From assembly GCF_015553355.1 (NCBI RefSeq), contig NZ_JADNGN010000020.1:1-39592 (forward strand): a stretch of 39,592 nucleotides of DNA. The letters are read 5' to 3'. Under the pieces are notes generated by a model. It did not search any database, had not been told where the DNA came from, and worked only from the letters and a program-made list of their open reading frames with translations. The position numbers and the translations under genes are program-made. The DNA comes from Collinsella aerofaciens. GTDB lineage: Bacteria; Actinomycetota; Coriobacteriia; Coriobacteriales; Coriobacteriaceae. Below, piece by piece: positions 24,595 through 32,488 of this stretch (positions within the stretch are counted from its first letter, which is position 1; each line of letters starts with the position of its first letter).

Positions 24595-25674
24595 ATGCTT
24601 AGGATCGGTCTTCTTACCAGTGGCGGCGACTGCCAGGCGCTCAACGCCACCATGCGCGGCATTGTCAAAACGCTTATGACCAATAGCGAAGAGCCTATTG
24701 AGATCTATGGTTTTGAGGACGGCTACCAGGGCCTTATCTACAGCCGGTTCCGCGTCATGACGCCCGCCGATTTTAGCGGCATCCTTACCCGTGGCGGCAC
24801 CATCCTGGGCACGAGCCGTACGCCGTTCAAGCGCCTGGATATTCCCGAGGCCGACGGCGTCGAGAAGGTGCCGGCAATGGTCCACACCTATCATAAGCTG
24901 CAGCTCGACTGCCTGTTTATGCTGGGCGGCAACGGCTCCACCAAGACCGCCAACCGTCTGCGCGAAGAGGGCCTCAACGTTATCGCCCTGCCTAAGACCA
25001 TCGATAACGACACCTGGGGCACCGAGCTGACGTTTGGCTTTACGAGCGCCATCGACGTCGCCACCAAGTGCATCGACGACATTCACACCACCGCTTCGAG
25101 CCACGGCCGCGTGTTCGTTATCGAGATCATGGGCCACAAGGTTGGCTGGATCCCGCTATACGCCGGCGTCGCGGGCGGCGCGGATGTCATCTTGATTCCC
25201 GAGATCCCCTACGACATGGATAACGTCATCAAGACCATCGAGCATCGCATGGAGACCGGCAGCCGCTTTACCATCGTGGCCGTCGCCGAGGGCGCTATCT
25301 CCAAGGAGGACGCGGCGCTGTCCAAGAAGGAGTACAAGAAGAAACTCGCCGAGCGCACGAGCCCGTCGATCGTCTACGACATCGCCAAGGAGATCGAGGC
25401 CAAGACCGGTCGCGAGACCCGCGTCGCCATCCCCGGCCACACGCAGCGCGGCGGCCAGCCCGACGCCCAGGACCGCATCTTTGCGACCCAGTGCGGCGTC
25501 GAGGCCGCGCTTGGCTGCCTGCGCGGCGAGTTTGGCTACATGATCGCCCTGCGTGACGGCAAGATGTGCCACATGCCGCTCGAGGAAGTCGCCGGCAAGC
25601 TCAAGTATGTCGACCCCCAGAGTGATCTGGTGCGCGAGGCCAAGGCGCTGGGCATCAGCTTCGGCGACGAATAG
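24595..25674 (+). CDS. pfkA: 6-phosphofructokinase
   Basis: The 359-residue glycolytic enzyme phosphorylates fructose-6-phosphate. TSGGDCQALN (8-17) is the phosphate loop, LGGNGSTKTAN (110-120) the donor-binding loop and LPKTIDND (132-139) the catalytic loop. In the E. coli numbering the donor position 104 is glycine, as in ATP-dependent enzymes, position 124 is lysine, as in pyrophosphate-type enzymes, and Asp103 is Asn. This combination is typical of the mixed PFK clade of clostridia and actinobacteria; ATP is the likely donor. SD GGAAGG precedes ATG 24595. The 3' end is followed by an unusually long hairpin at 25700-25792. Confidence 0.9.
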   Translation: MLRIGLLTSGGDCQALNATMRGIVKTLMTNSEEPIEIYGFEDGYQGLIYSRFRVMTPADFSGILTRGGTILGTSRTPFKRLDIPEADGVEKVPAMVHTYHKLQLDCLFMLGGNGSTKTANRLREEGLNVIALPKTIDNDTWGTELTFGFTSAIDVATKCIDDIHTTASSHGRVFVIEIMGHKVGWIPLYAGVAGGADVILIPEIPYDMDNVIKTIEHRMETGSRFTIVAVAEGAISKEDAALSKKEYKKKLAERTSPSIVYDIAKEIEAKTGRETRVAIPGHTQRGGQPDAQDRIFATQCGVEAALGCLRGEFGYMIALRDGKMCHMPLEEVAGKLKYVDPQSDLVREAKALGISFGDE

Positions 25675-25699
25675 CCTCGGCCGAAATCCATCCCATCGA

Positions 25700-25792
25700 G
25701 CCCTCCGACCCCGCCCGACGTATTTCGATTTGGCTCCTCCCTTGACTCCGTCAAAGGTCGCCAATCGAAATCGTCGGGCGGGGTCGGAGGGC
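25700..25792 (+). terminator. 93-bp nested hairpin after pfkA
   Basis: Outer arms of 21 bp (25700-25720 and 25772-25792, all complementary; GCCCTCCGACCCCGCCCGAC begins the left arm) enclose a 12-bp stem (ATTTCGATT-TGGC with GCCA-ATCGAAAT) and an inner TTGAC-tcc-GTCAA. No T-run follows. It lies 25 nt after the pfkA stop; a terminator, RNase III target or mobile palindrome are all possible. Confidence 0.75.
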
Positions 25793-25855
25793 CCTTCGTC
25801 TACATACTCGCCGAGGCTATTCGTCTTCTTGCTGCGGGTGCCTGGTCTGAAATTA

Positions 25856-25922
25856 AGTTGCGGTGAAATAGTTCCTGCTTAGCCCGCAAATGGCTGAATT
25901 TAGGAACTATTCCACCGCAACT
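25856..25922. repeat. Dispersed palindrome B, copy 2
   Basis: Arms 25856-25875 (AGTTGCGGTGAAATAGTTCC) and 25903-25922 match at 19 of 20 positions, loop 27 nt. Together with the hairpin at 25700-25792 it fills part of the 432-bp gap before the XRE gene; the rest (25923-26106) shows no gene, only AT-richer sequence with no clear promoter. Confidence 0.85.
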
Positions 25923-26106
25923 TACTGAGTGGGGCTCTTGGCTGCCACTTCACTGACATTTGTCCTAAAATGGCTGGTCATCAGGGGTTGCTACCGGTAG
26001 TTGCGGTAGGGTTGGAGCAGATTCTAACTAGAAATGGTGGTCGCTACTGGTTGTTCTCGGCATACTCGGCTCATTCGATTACGGTCACCACATGAAAGGA
26101 ACTGCC

Positions 26107-27045
26107 ATGGATCTTGCGATGGCGCAGCGGCTCGTTGATCGCCGCAAGGCTGCCGGGCTTTCTCAGGAGGCGCTTGCCGCCCAGCTGGGTGTGAGTCGTC
26201 AGGCTGTCAGTAAATGGGAGCGCAGCGAATCCTCGCCCGATACCGATAACCTTATTGCGCTCGCCGCGCTGTATGGCGTGTCGCTGGATGAGCTGTTGTA
26301 TGGGGAGGCAGTGGATAGCACTGACGACTCGCAGGCTGATGATGAGGCACAGGGCAGCGGCGCCGGCGCCAAAGCTTCAGATAAGGCTGAAGAGGCTGAG
26401 GCTTCTACTGAGCACGCTGATTGCAGCGATAAGCCACTTGTCGATATTTCCCTCGCGCGCGGCATCCACGTTATTGATCCCAACAAGGGCGAAGAGGTTC
26501 ATGTTGGCTGGAATGGCATCCATGTGGCTAACGAGCGCAAGGGTGAAGAGATCCATGTGGGGCCAGGCGGATTGCATATCGATACGCTTGAGGACGATGG
26601 ACATAGCGTGCATACCAATGACGACGGCACCGTCACCATCGACGGCGAGACGTTTTCCAGCTGGAAGGAAGCACACGACAAGCTCGACCATCATGGCAAG
26701 CATTTCCACACCAAGGTCGGACGTGCATGGAACAAATTCCCCTTCCCCGCGCTTGTCGCCTTCGCCTATCTGGTGCTCGGCATTGTCTACGGCACATGGG
26801 CTACGGGACTCTTCCTCGTCTTTCTGATTCCCGTCTATTACGCGCTTGGCGACTTTATCGACCAACGCCACTTATCTAAGCTGATCGATGTCGTCTATTC
26901 AGTCAGTGCCGAGGCATGGTTCCTCTACATGTGGCTCTGCCTGGGGCAACCCCATCCCGCCTGGGTAATCCTCATCACCATCCCGGTCGTAAAAGCACTC
27001 ATACGTTGGTGCCGTAAACAATGGAAGCATCGCAAGCGAGCCTAA
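26107..27045 (+). CDS. XRE-type HTH protein with membrane tail and internal repeats
   Basis: The 312-residue protein starts with an XRE helix-turn-helix (about 7-60: GLSQEALAAQLGVSRQAVSKWE), continues with an acidic linker (70-110), then a His/Gly-rich segment with imperfect tandem repeats of about 20 residues: GIHVIDPNKGEEVHVGWN (119-136), GIHVANERKGEEIHVGPG (137-154) and GLHIDTLEDDG. The C-terminus has four hydrophobic helices (about 213-300). It is therefore a membrane-tethered regulator whose repeat region may bind a ligand or metal through its histidines. SD AAAGGA fits ATG 26107 rather than an ATG five codons earlier. Target genes are unknown; it stands alone. Confidence 0.75.
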   Translation: MDLAMAQRLVDRRKAAGLSQEALAAQLGVSRQAVSKWERSESSPDTDNLIALAALYGVSLDELLYGEAVDSTDDSQADDEAQGSGAGAKASDKAEEAEASTEHADCSDKPLVDISLARGIHVIDPNKGEEVHVGWNGIHVANERKGEEIHVGPGGLHIDTLEDDGHSVHTNDDGTVTIDGETFSSWKEAHDKLDHHGKHFHTKVGRAWNKFPFPALVAFAYLVLGIVYGTWATGLFLVFLIPVYYALGDFIDQRHLSKLIDVVYSVSAEAWFLYMWLCLGQPHPAWVILITIPVVKALIRWCRKQWKHRKRA

Positions 27046-27100
27046 ACCATCCCAGCCCGACAGCAGCACCCAACTAGTACTCCCCCGCCCATCCCTCCTA

Positions 27101-27167
27101 AGTTGCGGTGATATAGTTCCGGTTTTAGCCTTGAGTAGTCGAGTTTAGGAACTATTCCACCGCAACT
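27101..27167. repeat. Dispersed palindrome B, copy 3
   Basis: Arms 27101-27120 and 27148-27167 match at 18 of 20 positions around a 27-nt loop. The left arm equals that of copy 1, the right arm that of copy 2. Confidence 0.85.
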
Positions 27168-27220
27168 TACGAATGATCGGAGCGGCTACAGCACAAGCGT
27201 CGGCGTTCGTTTGATGGTCC

Positions 27221-27380
27221 GCCACGAAAAGGGGCTATCTACTACGTTTAACTCGATGGGGCCAACCATGACCGCCTTTTTCGAAAATCGACAGGCCTTC
27301 TACCTGCGATTTTATTTTTCGTTTTCCCGGCATAGTTGAGGGTATCCAATTAAACGTAGTAGATAGGCCCGTTTTGTGGC
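27221..27380. repeat. 160-bp element with 31-bp terminal inverted repeats
   Basis: The ends 27221-27251 and 27350-27380 are complementary at 28 of 31 positions; the core reads CTATCTACTACGTTTAA. Inside, AAAATCG-CAGG (from 27284) pairs with CCTG-CGATTTT (to about 27314). No ORF with an SD is present. The size and terminal repeats resemble a MITE or a large structured RNA. No target-site duplication outside the repeats was evident. Confidence 0.7.
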
Positions 27381-27498
27381 ATACAACCCATTCAAGCCCA
27401 ATCTCGAAGGCTAAAGAGAGCCTCTCATCAACGCTTGCGAGCGAAAACCAAATAGAATGAAAGGCAAATGGAAAGCCCGTTTGACGAGCGGAGGACAT

Positions 27499-27819
27499 AT
27501 GCGCGACGTAGCCGAAAGCGACTGGAAACTGTTTAAGAAAATGCTTCCTCAATGGCAAGAACGTTATATGGAAAAGCTCATCAGCCAGTACGTTGAGATG
27601 CTGAACGGCGACAGTGAAGCGTCCAGTAGATTTTGGGCACTAGAAGAGCGCCTCAATCGAGACAAGCTGTCCTCAGGAGCGCTTGCAAACGACATTCGCC
27701 GCAGCACAATGCACCGAGAGATAGCCAATTTGCTTATCGACAGCGTGATCACCCTTGACGACCTTGACGGTTTTACCGAGAACATTAAGAGTTATGCGCA
27801 ACACTGGATTGGACAGTAA
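27499..27819 (+). CDS. Small conserved protein of unknown function
   Basis: The 106-residue soluble, mostly helical protein begins MRDVAESDWKLFKKMLPQWQ and resembles a family of about 100 residues in Firmicutes and Actinobacteria, sometimes labelled multidrug transporter although it has no membrane helix. The N-terminal half is rich in aromatic and basic residues (ERYMEKLISQYVEMLNGD), the C-terminal half in amphipathic helices (ANLLIDSVITLDDLDGF). ATG at 27499 is chosen because of GCGGAGGA just upstream (spacing is short, 4 nt); an alternative start at 27457 has no SD. It is flanked by repeat elements on both sides and is likely monocistronic. Confidence 0.7.
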   Translation: MRDVAESDWKLFKKMLPQWQERYMEKLISQYVEMLNGDSEASSRFWALEERLNRDKLSSGALANDIRRSTMHREIANLLIDSVITLDDLDGFTENIKSYAQHWIGQ

Positions 27820-27852
27820 GAGCACCGAACGACAAACATCCCCAGCAAAACG

Positions 27853-27894
27853 GGGCAAACGCCGGGCCACCTAATGGTTGTCCGGCGTTTGCCC
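27853..27894 (+). terminator. Hairpin after the small protein gene
   Basis: GGGCAAACGCCGG (27853-27865) pairs perfectly over 13 bp with CCGGCGTTTGCCC (27882-27894), loop 16 nt. Its right arm is also the left flank of repeat A copy 4. Confidence 0.65.
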
Positions 27895-27937
27895 AGATAA
27901 AACCTACCAAAATAAACCTGTCCCTTTTTAGCAGGTT
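27885..27937 (+). repeat. Dispersed hairpin repeat A, copy 4
   Basis: AACCTACCAAAA (27901-27912) and TTTTAGCAGGTT (27926-27937) flank TAAACCTGTCCCT. Both positions where the arms differ from perfect pairing become G-U wobbles in the minus-strand RNA, which favours an RNA role there. Its end overlaps the stop codon of the minus-strand FtsX gene (TTA at 27936-27938). Confidence 0.8.
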
Positions 27938-30701
27938 ACTCGGCACTCTTGAGGGCGCCGACCATGTCGATCTTGTTGAGGGTACGATTGGTGGCGAGGT
28001 TGACGATAAACGTAAAGCCAAAGGAAAGCACCACGGCGAGCACGTAGCTTAGCGGCTCGACCTCAACATCAAAGTACAGCGACGGCATCTGCAAAATGTA
28101 CGTAAAACTCTCGGCCAGCAAGCCGCCCAGTGGCACGCCCAGCGCGGCGCCAATTGCCGTGAGGATCAACGTCTCCTTGTTGACGTAATGGTGCACCTCG
28201 CCACGGCGGAAACCAAGCACCTTGATGGTCGCCAGCTCGCGCTCGCGCTCGGAGATATTCGTGTTGGACAGCGTAAACACCACCACAAACGACAGGCACG
28301 CCGCCATAAAGGTCACGAGCACCACGACGGAATTGATAATAGTGAAGTTCGCCTCAAAGTTCTCCCAATGCTCGGCCGTGCTCGAAATCGAAAGCCAGCC
28401 GTCACTCTTAAGCTTCTTGCTAAACGCAATCTGGTCGGCCGACGAACCCTTGAGCAGCGCAAAGATGCCATTGAGGCGAACGCTGCGCCCAAACGCGCGC
28501 TCATAGGTGCTCTGCGTCATGTAAAGCGTGTTGCCCAGATAGTTAAGCGAAATGTCGCTGACCTTGACCTTGGCGACGTTGAGTGACGAATCCTGGACGT
28601 GCGCCGTATCGCCCGGTTGAATCCCCAGCACCAGCTGTGAACTCTTACTCAGATACACGTCTCCGTCACGCAAAGACAGTGGCTCTTTGGACTCATCCTC
28701 AAGGCGAACATAGTCGTCCAGATCGTTCGTGCGGTCATCGGGCACCACGATCAGCTGCACGGTCTCGCTCTTTCCGCCAAACGTAAAGGTAACGTTGTCG
28801 GTCATGATCGGCAGCGTCGAAGACACCGTCACGTTAGAATCCTTGGCCGCGCTGCGCTCATCCAATGCCGCGCACGTCTGCGAAAAATCGTCGGGATTGG
28901 CAACCGCCAGCAAGTCATAGCGCGTGATATGCCCATACTGCTTGGGCGAAAGCGCGACCGACGTGTCGCGAATACCCATACCGCAGATCACAAGCGCGGT
29001 GCAACCCGCGATACCGAAGATGGTCATAAAGGCGCGCTTTTTGTAGCGGAACAGGTTACGTGCTGCCACCTTGTTCAAAAAGCCCATGCGGCGCCAGATA
29101 AAGCCGATGCGCTCGAGCAAGATACGCGAGCCGGCGCGCGGGGCCTTGGGGCGCATGAGCGAGGCCGGGGTCTCGGCCATCTCGTGGCGGCAGGCGATAA
29201 TCGTGGCGCCCACCACGCCCACGGCAAACAGCGCCACCGAAACGATCGAGGACACGATGTCGTACGAAAGCAGCATCTGGGGCAGAGAGTACATGTCGTC
29301 GAACACCGTAAACAGGAACAGCGGCAGGCCCACAAATCCGATGATGTTACCGAGCACGCCGCCGATCAGACAAGCCCACAGCGCGTAGTCCACGTATTTG
29401 GACAGGATGCGCTCGCGCGAGTAGCCGAGCGCCTTGTACAGGCCAATGAGCGTGCGCTCCTCCTCGACCATACGCGTGGCGGTGGTGAGGCTGATGAGCA
29501 CGGCGACGATAAAGAAGATGAACGGGAACACCGTGGCGATGGCTTCAATTGACGAGCTATCGCTCTCCACGCTCGAGTAGCTTGCGATATTGCCGCGGTC
29601 CTGGATGTACCAGGTGCATTCGCCCAGGTCGGAAAGCTCGGCGCGGGCGTCGGCAAACTGTTGGTCGGCGGCGGCACGGCGCTGGTCCAGGTCGGCTTGT
29701 GCCTGCGCACGCTCGTCGCTGCCCTCGGCCATGCGATTGATGTTGTCCTGCTCGATCCCAAAGACCATATTCGCCTGACGCTCAGCCGCGTCCAAGCTCG
29801 CCGGCGTATCGGCCGTCAGCTCCTGAGCACGCGCCTTCTCACGCTCCTCGCGGATCTTCTCGATATTGCCCTTGACCTCATTGGTCTTTGCCGCGTAGGC
29901 ATCCGAATAGGAGTTGAGGCTCTTGACTCCCTCGACGATCACGTGGACCGCGGAGTAGGAAGAAGATGTCGCGGCGTCCTCGCTCACATAGAACTTATAG
30001 TCCGCCGCCGAAGCAGCGCGAAAGGCGTTGACTGTCGAGTCGGAGCTCACATCAGTGGGATCGAGGACCTCGGCCGTAATGGTATAATCGCCCGCGGCAA
30101 ACTGATCCTTGGCGCTTTGGTTCGACGAGCTCGCGTCATTGGCGGCAAAACTCACCGTATCGCCGAGCTTTTTGCCCGAAGCCTTCAGGAACTTCGAAGT
30201 CACCGCGACCTCATCGGCGCTCTCGGGCAAATCGCCGTTCACGAGCACCGGCTGATCGATGTTCTCCTTGGAGAGACTTTGCACGACCACGCGCTCGCGC
30301 GTTGTGCCCACGGCGGTGTAGGCGGTCTCGGTGTAGATGCCCTCGGCCGTTTCGACGCCATCGACCTCTTGGATGGCGTCGAGATCATCGTCAGTCAGGC
30401 CATAGGTCGACTGCACGTTAATGTCATAAACATTCTGCTGGTCAAAGTAAGCGTCGACCGAATCGCACAGATCCTCGCAACCCGCCTTGAGGCCGCACAT
30501 CACGCTCACGCCGAGCGCGGTGATGACCACGATTGACAAAAAGCGCTTAAGACTGCCTCGGATTGTGCGGTAGATGCCACGGCGAAAAACCGTCGGCACC
30601 ATATCGTTTGAGCTTTGGGCAGTGCGGTAGGTCGTAAAATCCTGCTCGCGCTCCGTGTTCTGCGCGTCGCGGCGTAGGCTGTTTTGGCGGTCTTGGTCCA
30701 T
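27936..30701 (-). CDS. FtsX-like ABC transporter permease
   Basis: The 921-residue inner-membrane protein has an N-terminal helix after a 45-residue cytoplasmic segment, a large extracytoplasmic domain with a coiled-coil part (about 270-370, EKIREEREKARAQELT), a first FtsX block of three helices (ATVFPFIFFIVAVLISLTTA onward), another large extracytoplasmic domain and a second FtsX block at the C-terminus. This two-block layout is that of MacB/Bce-like or YknZ-like exporters that extract lipids, lipoproteins or antimicrobial peptides. The ATPase gene ends six nt upstream; ATG 30701 is used, although a GTG at 30713 overlapping the ATPase stop is possible. Substrate unknown. The 3' end is in repeat A copy 4. 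Confidence 0.87.
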   Translation of the reverse strand: MDQDRQNSLRRDAQNTEREQDFTTYRTAQSSNDMVPTVFRRGIYRTIRGSLKRFLSIVVITALGVSVMCGLKAGCEDLCDSVDAYFDQQNVYDINVQSTYGLTDDDLDAIQEVDGVETAEGIYTETAYTAVGTTRERVVVQSLSKENIDQPVLVNGDLPESADEVAVTSKFLKASGKKLGDTVSFAANDASSSNQSAKDQFAAGDYTITAEVLDPTDVSSDSTVNAFRAASAADYKFYVSEDAATSSSYSAVHVIVEGVKSLNSYSDAYAAKTNEVKGNIEKIREEREKARAQELTADTPASLDAAERQANMVFGIEQDNINRMAEGSDERAQAQADLDQRRAAADQQFADARAELSDLGECTWYIQDRGNIASYSSVESDSSSIEAIATVFPFIFFIVAVLISLTTATRMVEEERTLIGLYKALGYSRERILSKYVDYALWACLIGGVLGNIIGFVGLPLFLFTVFDDMYSLPQMLLSYDIVSSIVSVALFAVGVVGATIIACRHEMAETPASLMRPKAPRAGSRILLERIGFIWRRMGFLNKVAARNLFRYKKRAFMTIFGIAGCTALVICGMGIRDTSVALSPKQYGHITRYDLLAVANPDDFSQTCAALDERSAAKDSNVTVSSTLPIMTDNVTFTFGGKSETVQLIVVPDDRTNDLDDYVRLEDESKEPLSLRDGDVYLSKSSQLVLGIQPGDTAHVQDSSLNVAKVKVSDISLNYLGNTLYMTQSTYERAFGRSVRLNGIFALLKGSSADQIAFSKKLKSDGWLSISSTAEHWENFEANFTIINSVVVLVTFMAACLSFVVVFTLSNTNISERERELATIKVLGFRRGEVHHYVNKETLILTAIGAALGVPLGGLLAESFTYILQMPSLYFDVEVEPLSYVLAVVLSFGFTFIVNLATNRTLNKIDMVGALKSAE

Positions 30702-30706
30702 GGGCG

Positions 30707-31408
30707 CTACCACTCGATCGTCTCGATAGGCACGGGATTTTGCTGGACCGTCTCGCTCTCCACGCGACCGTTCTTAAAGCGGATCAGGCGATCGGCCATG
30801 GGCGCCAGCGCGGAGTTGTGGGTGATGATGATGACCGTAATGCCCTGCTTGCGGCAAGTGTCCTGCAGCAGCTGCAAGATCTGCTTGCCGGTTTTATAGT
30901 CAAGTGCGCCCGTGGGCTCGTCGCACAAAAGCAGCTTGGGGTTCTTTGCCAGTGCGCGGGCAATGGACACGCGCTGCTGCTCGCCGCCCGAAAGCTGCGC
31001 GGGGAAGTTGGCGAGGCGCTCACCCAAGCCAACCTGGCAAAGCGTTTGCTCGGCATCGAGCGAATCAGGGCAGATTTGCGCCGCAAGCTCAACATTTTCG
31101 AGCGCCGTCAGGTTGGGGACCAGATTGTAGAACTGGAAGACAAAGCCGACGTCGGCGCGGCGGTATTCCACGAGCTGCGCCTCGTTAGCGGAGCTCACAT
31201 CGCGCCCGTCCACCGTCACGGTGCCGGAAGTCGCCGTATCCATGCCGCCCAGAATGTTGAGCGCCGTGGTCTTGCCGGCACCCGAAGCACCCAAAATGAT
31301 GGCGAGCTCGCCGCGCTCGACCGTAAAGCTCGCGCCGTCGAGTGCGTGAATGCGGGCGTCGCCCTCGCCGTATGCCTTGATGACGTCTTTGAATTCGATA
31401 TAAGCCAT
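30707..31408 (-). CDS. ABC transporter ATPase (LolD/MacB class)
   Basis: The 233-residue cytosolic ATPase has Walker [12 protein letters not shown]-loop [11 protein letters not shown], signature LSGGEQQR, Walker [13 protein letters not shown] and switch histidine in IIITHNS. Class and neighbour make it the motor of the FtsX-like permease directly downstream (gap of five nt). The SD ahead of ATG 31408 is weak. Upstream lies repeat A copy 5. Confidence 0.9.
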   Translation of the reverse strand: MAYIEFKDVIKAYGEGDARIHALDGASFTVERGELAIILGASGAGKTTALNILGGMDTATSGTVTVDGRDVSSANEAQLVEYRRADVGFVFQFYNLVPNLTALENVELAAQICPDSLDAEQTLCQVGLGERLANFPAQLSGGEQQRVSIARALAKNPKLLLCDEPTGALDYKTGKQILQLLQDTCRKQGITVIIITHNSALAPMADRLIRFKNGRVESETVQQNPVPIETIEW

Positions 31409-31456
31409 CGATCGGTTCCCATCTGGTCGGATAACTCTTTAGTATTACCCATTTCG

Positions 31457-31493
31457 CACCGACTAAAAAGGGACGGGTTTATTTTGGCAGGTT
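31457..31493 (-). repeat. Dispersed hairpin repeat A, copy 5 (degenerate, inverted)
   Basis: In opposite orientation to the other four copies: AACCTGCCAAAATAAACC (minus) is retained but the partner arm is degraded to a CACCGACTAAAAA-like sequence. It lies about 50 nt upstream of the ABC ATPase start, so it sits in the exporter's promoter region. Confidence 0.6.
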
Positions 31494-31609
31494 CTATATG
31501 GGGAAACGGCAGCTATAGATGAGGCGCCGGGGAGGCAGAGAAATCATCGATGGGGTCAGGCCGACCGCCAAACACAACGCACGCATCTCAATCTGTCAGC
31601 CAAATCATT

Positions 31610-31638
31610 CGAACAGCTGTTCGTTTCTATGATATGAT
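31610..31638 (+). promoter_or_regulatory. LexA (SOS) box and -10 of the GyrI-like gene
   Basis: CGAACAGCTGTTCG (31610-31623) is a perfect 14-bp palindrome matching the Gram-positive/actinobacterial LexA site CGAAC-N4-GTTCG. TATGAT (31628-31633, and again 31633-31638) follows as a -10 element, so LexA would cover the -35 region. The GyrI-like ORF starts about 45 nt downstream. Confidence 0.65.
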
Positions 31639-31679
31639 TCAGCTATCTAAGCAGGCCAATACGCAGAAAGGCGGCCAAC

Positions 31680-32318
31680 ATGGCGTTCGACTTTAAGAAG
31701 GAATGCAAGGAGCTCTACAGACCTGCGAGCAAGCCGAGTATCGTAACTGTCCCGCCTATGAGCTACGTTGCCGTTCGCGGAAAGGGCGACCCAAATACCG
31801 AAGGTGGCGAGTATCAAAATGCCCTGCCGCTGCTTTACGGCATCGCCTATACCGTCAAGATGTCAAAGAAAGGCTCAAGGAGTATCGAGGGCTATTTCGA
31901 CTTTGTGGTACCGCCGCTCGAGGGCTTCTGGTGGCAAGACTCCCCGAGCGGCGACATCGATTATGTACGCAAGGACGATTTCAACTTTATCTCGTGCATC
32001 CGCCTGCCCGATTTCGTCACTCAGGATGACTTTGACTGGGCGGTCGCGGAAGCCACGGCCAAAAAGAAACTGGACTTTTCTGCCGTCGAGCTGCTTAAAG
32101 TTGACGAGGGTCTCTGCGTTCAATGCATGCATACCGGACCCTACGACAGCGAGCCGGCAACCGTAGACGCCATGCATGAATATGCGACCGAGCAGGGCTA
32201 TGTCCCCGACTTCTCAGACACCCGTTTACATCACGAAATCTATCTTTCCGATCCACGCAAGTGTGCGCCGGAGAAACTTAAGACTGTGGTTCGTCATCCT
32301 ATCAAGCGCGCTGAATAG
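31680..32318 (+). CDS. GyrI-like small-molecule-binding protein
   Basis: The 212-residue cytosolic protein matches the stand-alone GyrI-like/SbmC family: KPSIVTVPPMSYVAVRGKGDPN near the N-terminus, EGFWW (81-85) and the C-terminal HHEIYLSDPRK with E186. Relatives without a DNA-binding domain have been shown to hydrolyse cyclopropane-bearing DNA-alkylating natural products; tryptophan and glutamate line the pocket in such proteins. In E. coli the related sbmC/gyrI is itself SOS-induced. The perfect LexA-type box upstream here supports a DNA-damage-induced detoxification role. Substrate and catalysis are inferred. SD AAAGG precedes ATG 31680. Alternative: a simple ligand-binding protein without enzyme activity. 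Confidence 0.82.
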   Translation: MAFDFKKECKELYRPASKPSIVTVPPMSYVAVRGKGDPNTEGGEYQNALPLLYGIAYTVKMSKKGSRSIEGYFDFVVPPLEGFWWQDSPSGDIDYVRKDDFNFISCIRLPDFVTQDDFDWAVAEATAKKKLDFSAVELLKVDEGLCVQCMHTGPYDSEPATVDAMHEYATEQGYVPDFSDTRLHHEIYLSDPRKCAPEKLKTVVRHPIKRAE

Positions 32319-32391
32319 CGTGGAGCGTCATTTCACGCGCTGGGTTTTAAGCCAGCCAACCAGCCGCCTCCTAGGCCGTCCGGTAATTATC

Positions 32392-32475
32392 TTGACGCGG
32401 CCCGTCGCATCTTATAAGTTTGTTTTGCTAAAGCTGGAAAGCCTCTCAACGATGCGCAACTCCAGCTCTTTTTCT
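32392..32475 (+). ncRNA. Leader RNA with terminator upstream of the abi gene
   Basis: TTGACG (32392-32397) and TATAAG (32413-32418, spacing 15 nt) could start transcription near 32424. AGCTGGA (32432-32438) then pairs with TCCAGCT (32461-32467) and is followed by CTTTTTCT, an intrinsic terminator ending 14 nt before the Abi start codon. A short RNA of about 50 nt, or an attenuator, would result. Structured RNAs upstream of abiF-like genes are known in other bacteria; I cannot match the structure from memory. Confidence 0.45.
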
Positions 32476-32488
32476 ATCAAGAGGCTTA

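Noticed and set aside
27235-27558. Minus-strand ORF of 107 codons
   Set aside because: It reads through the 160-bp inverted-repeat element and the antisense of the small gene at 27499; probably a frequent spurious ORF wherever the repeat occurs.
32413-32418. TATAAG as a fully reliable promoter for the abi leader
   Set aside because: Spacing of 15 nt to TTGACG is short for sigma-70, so I kept only a low-confidence call for the leader RNA rather than a separate promoter feature.
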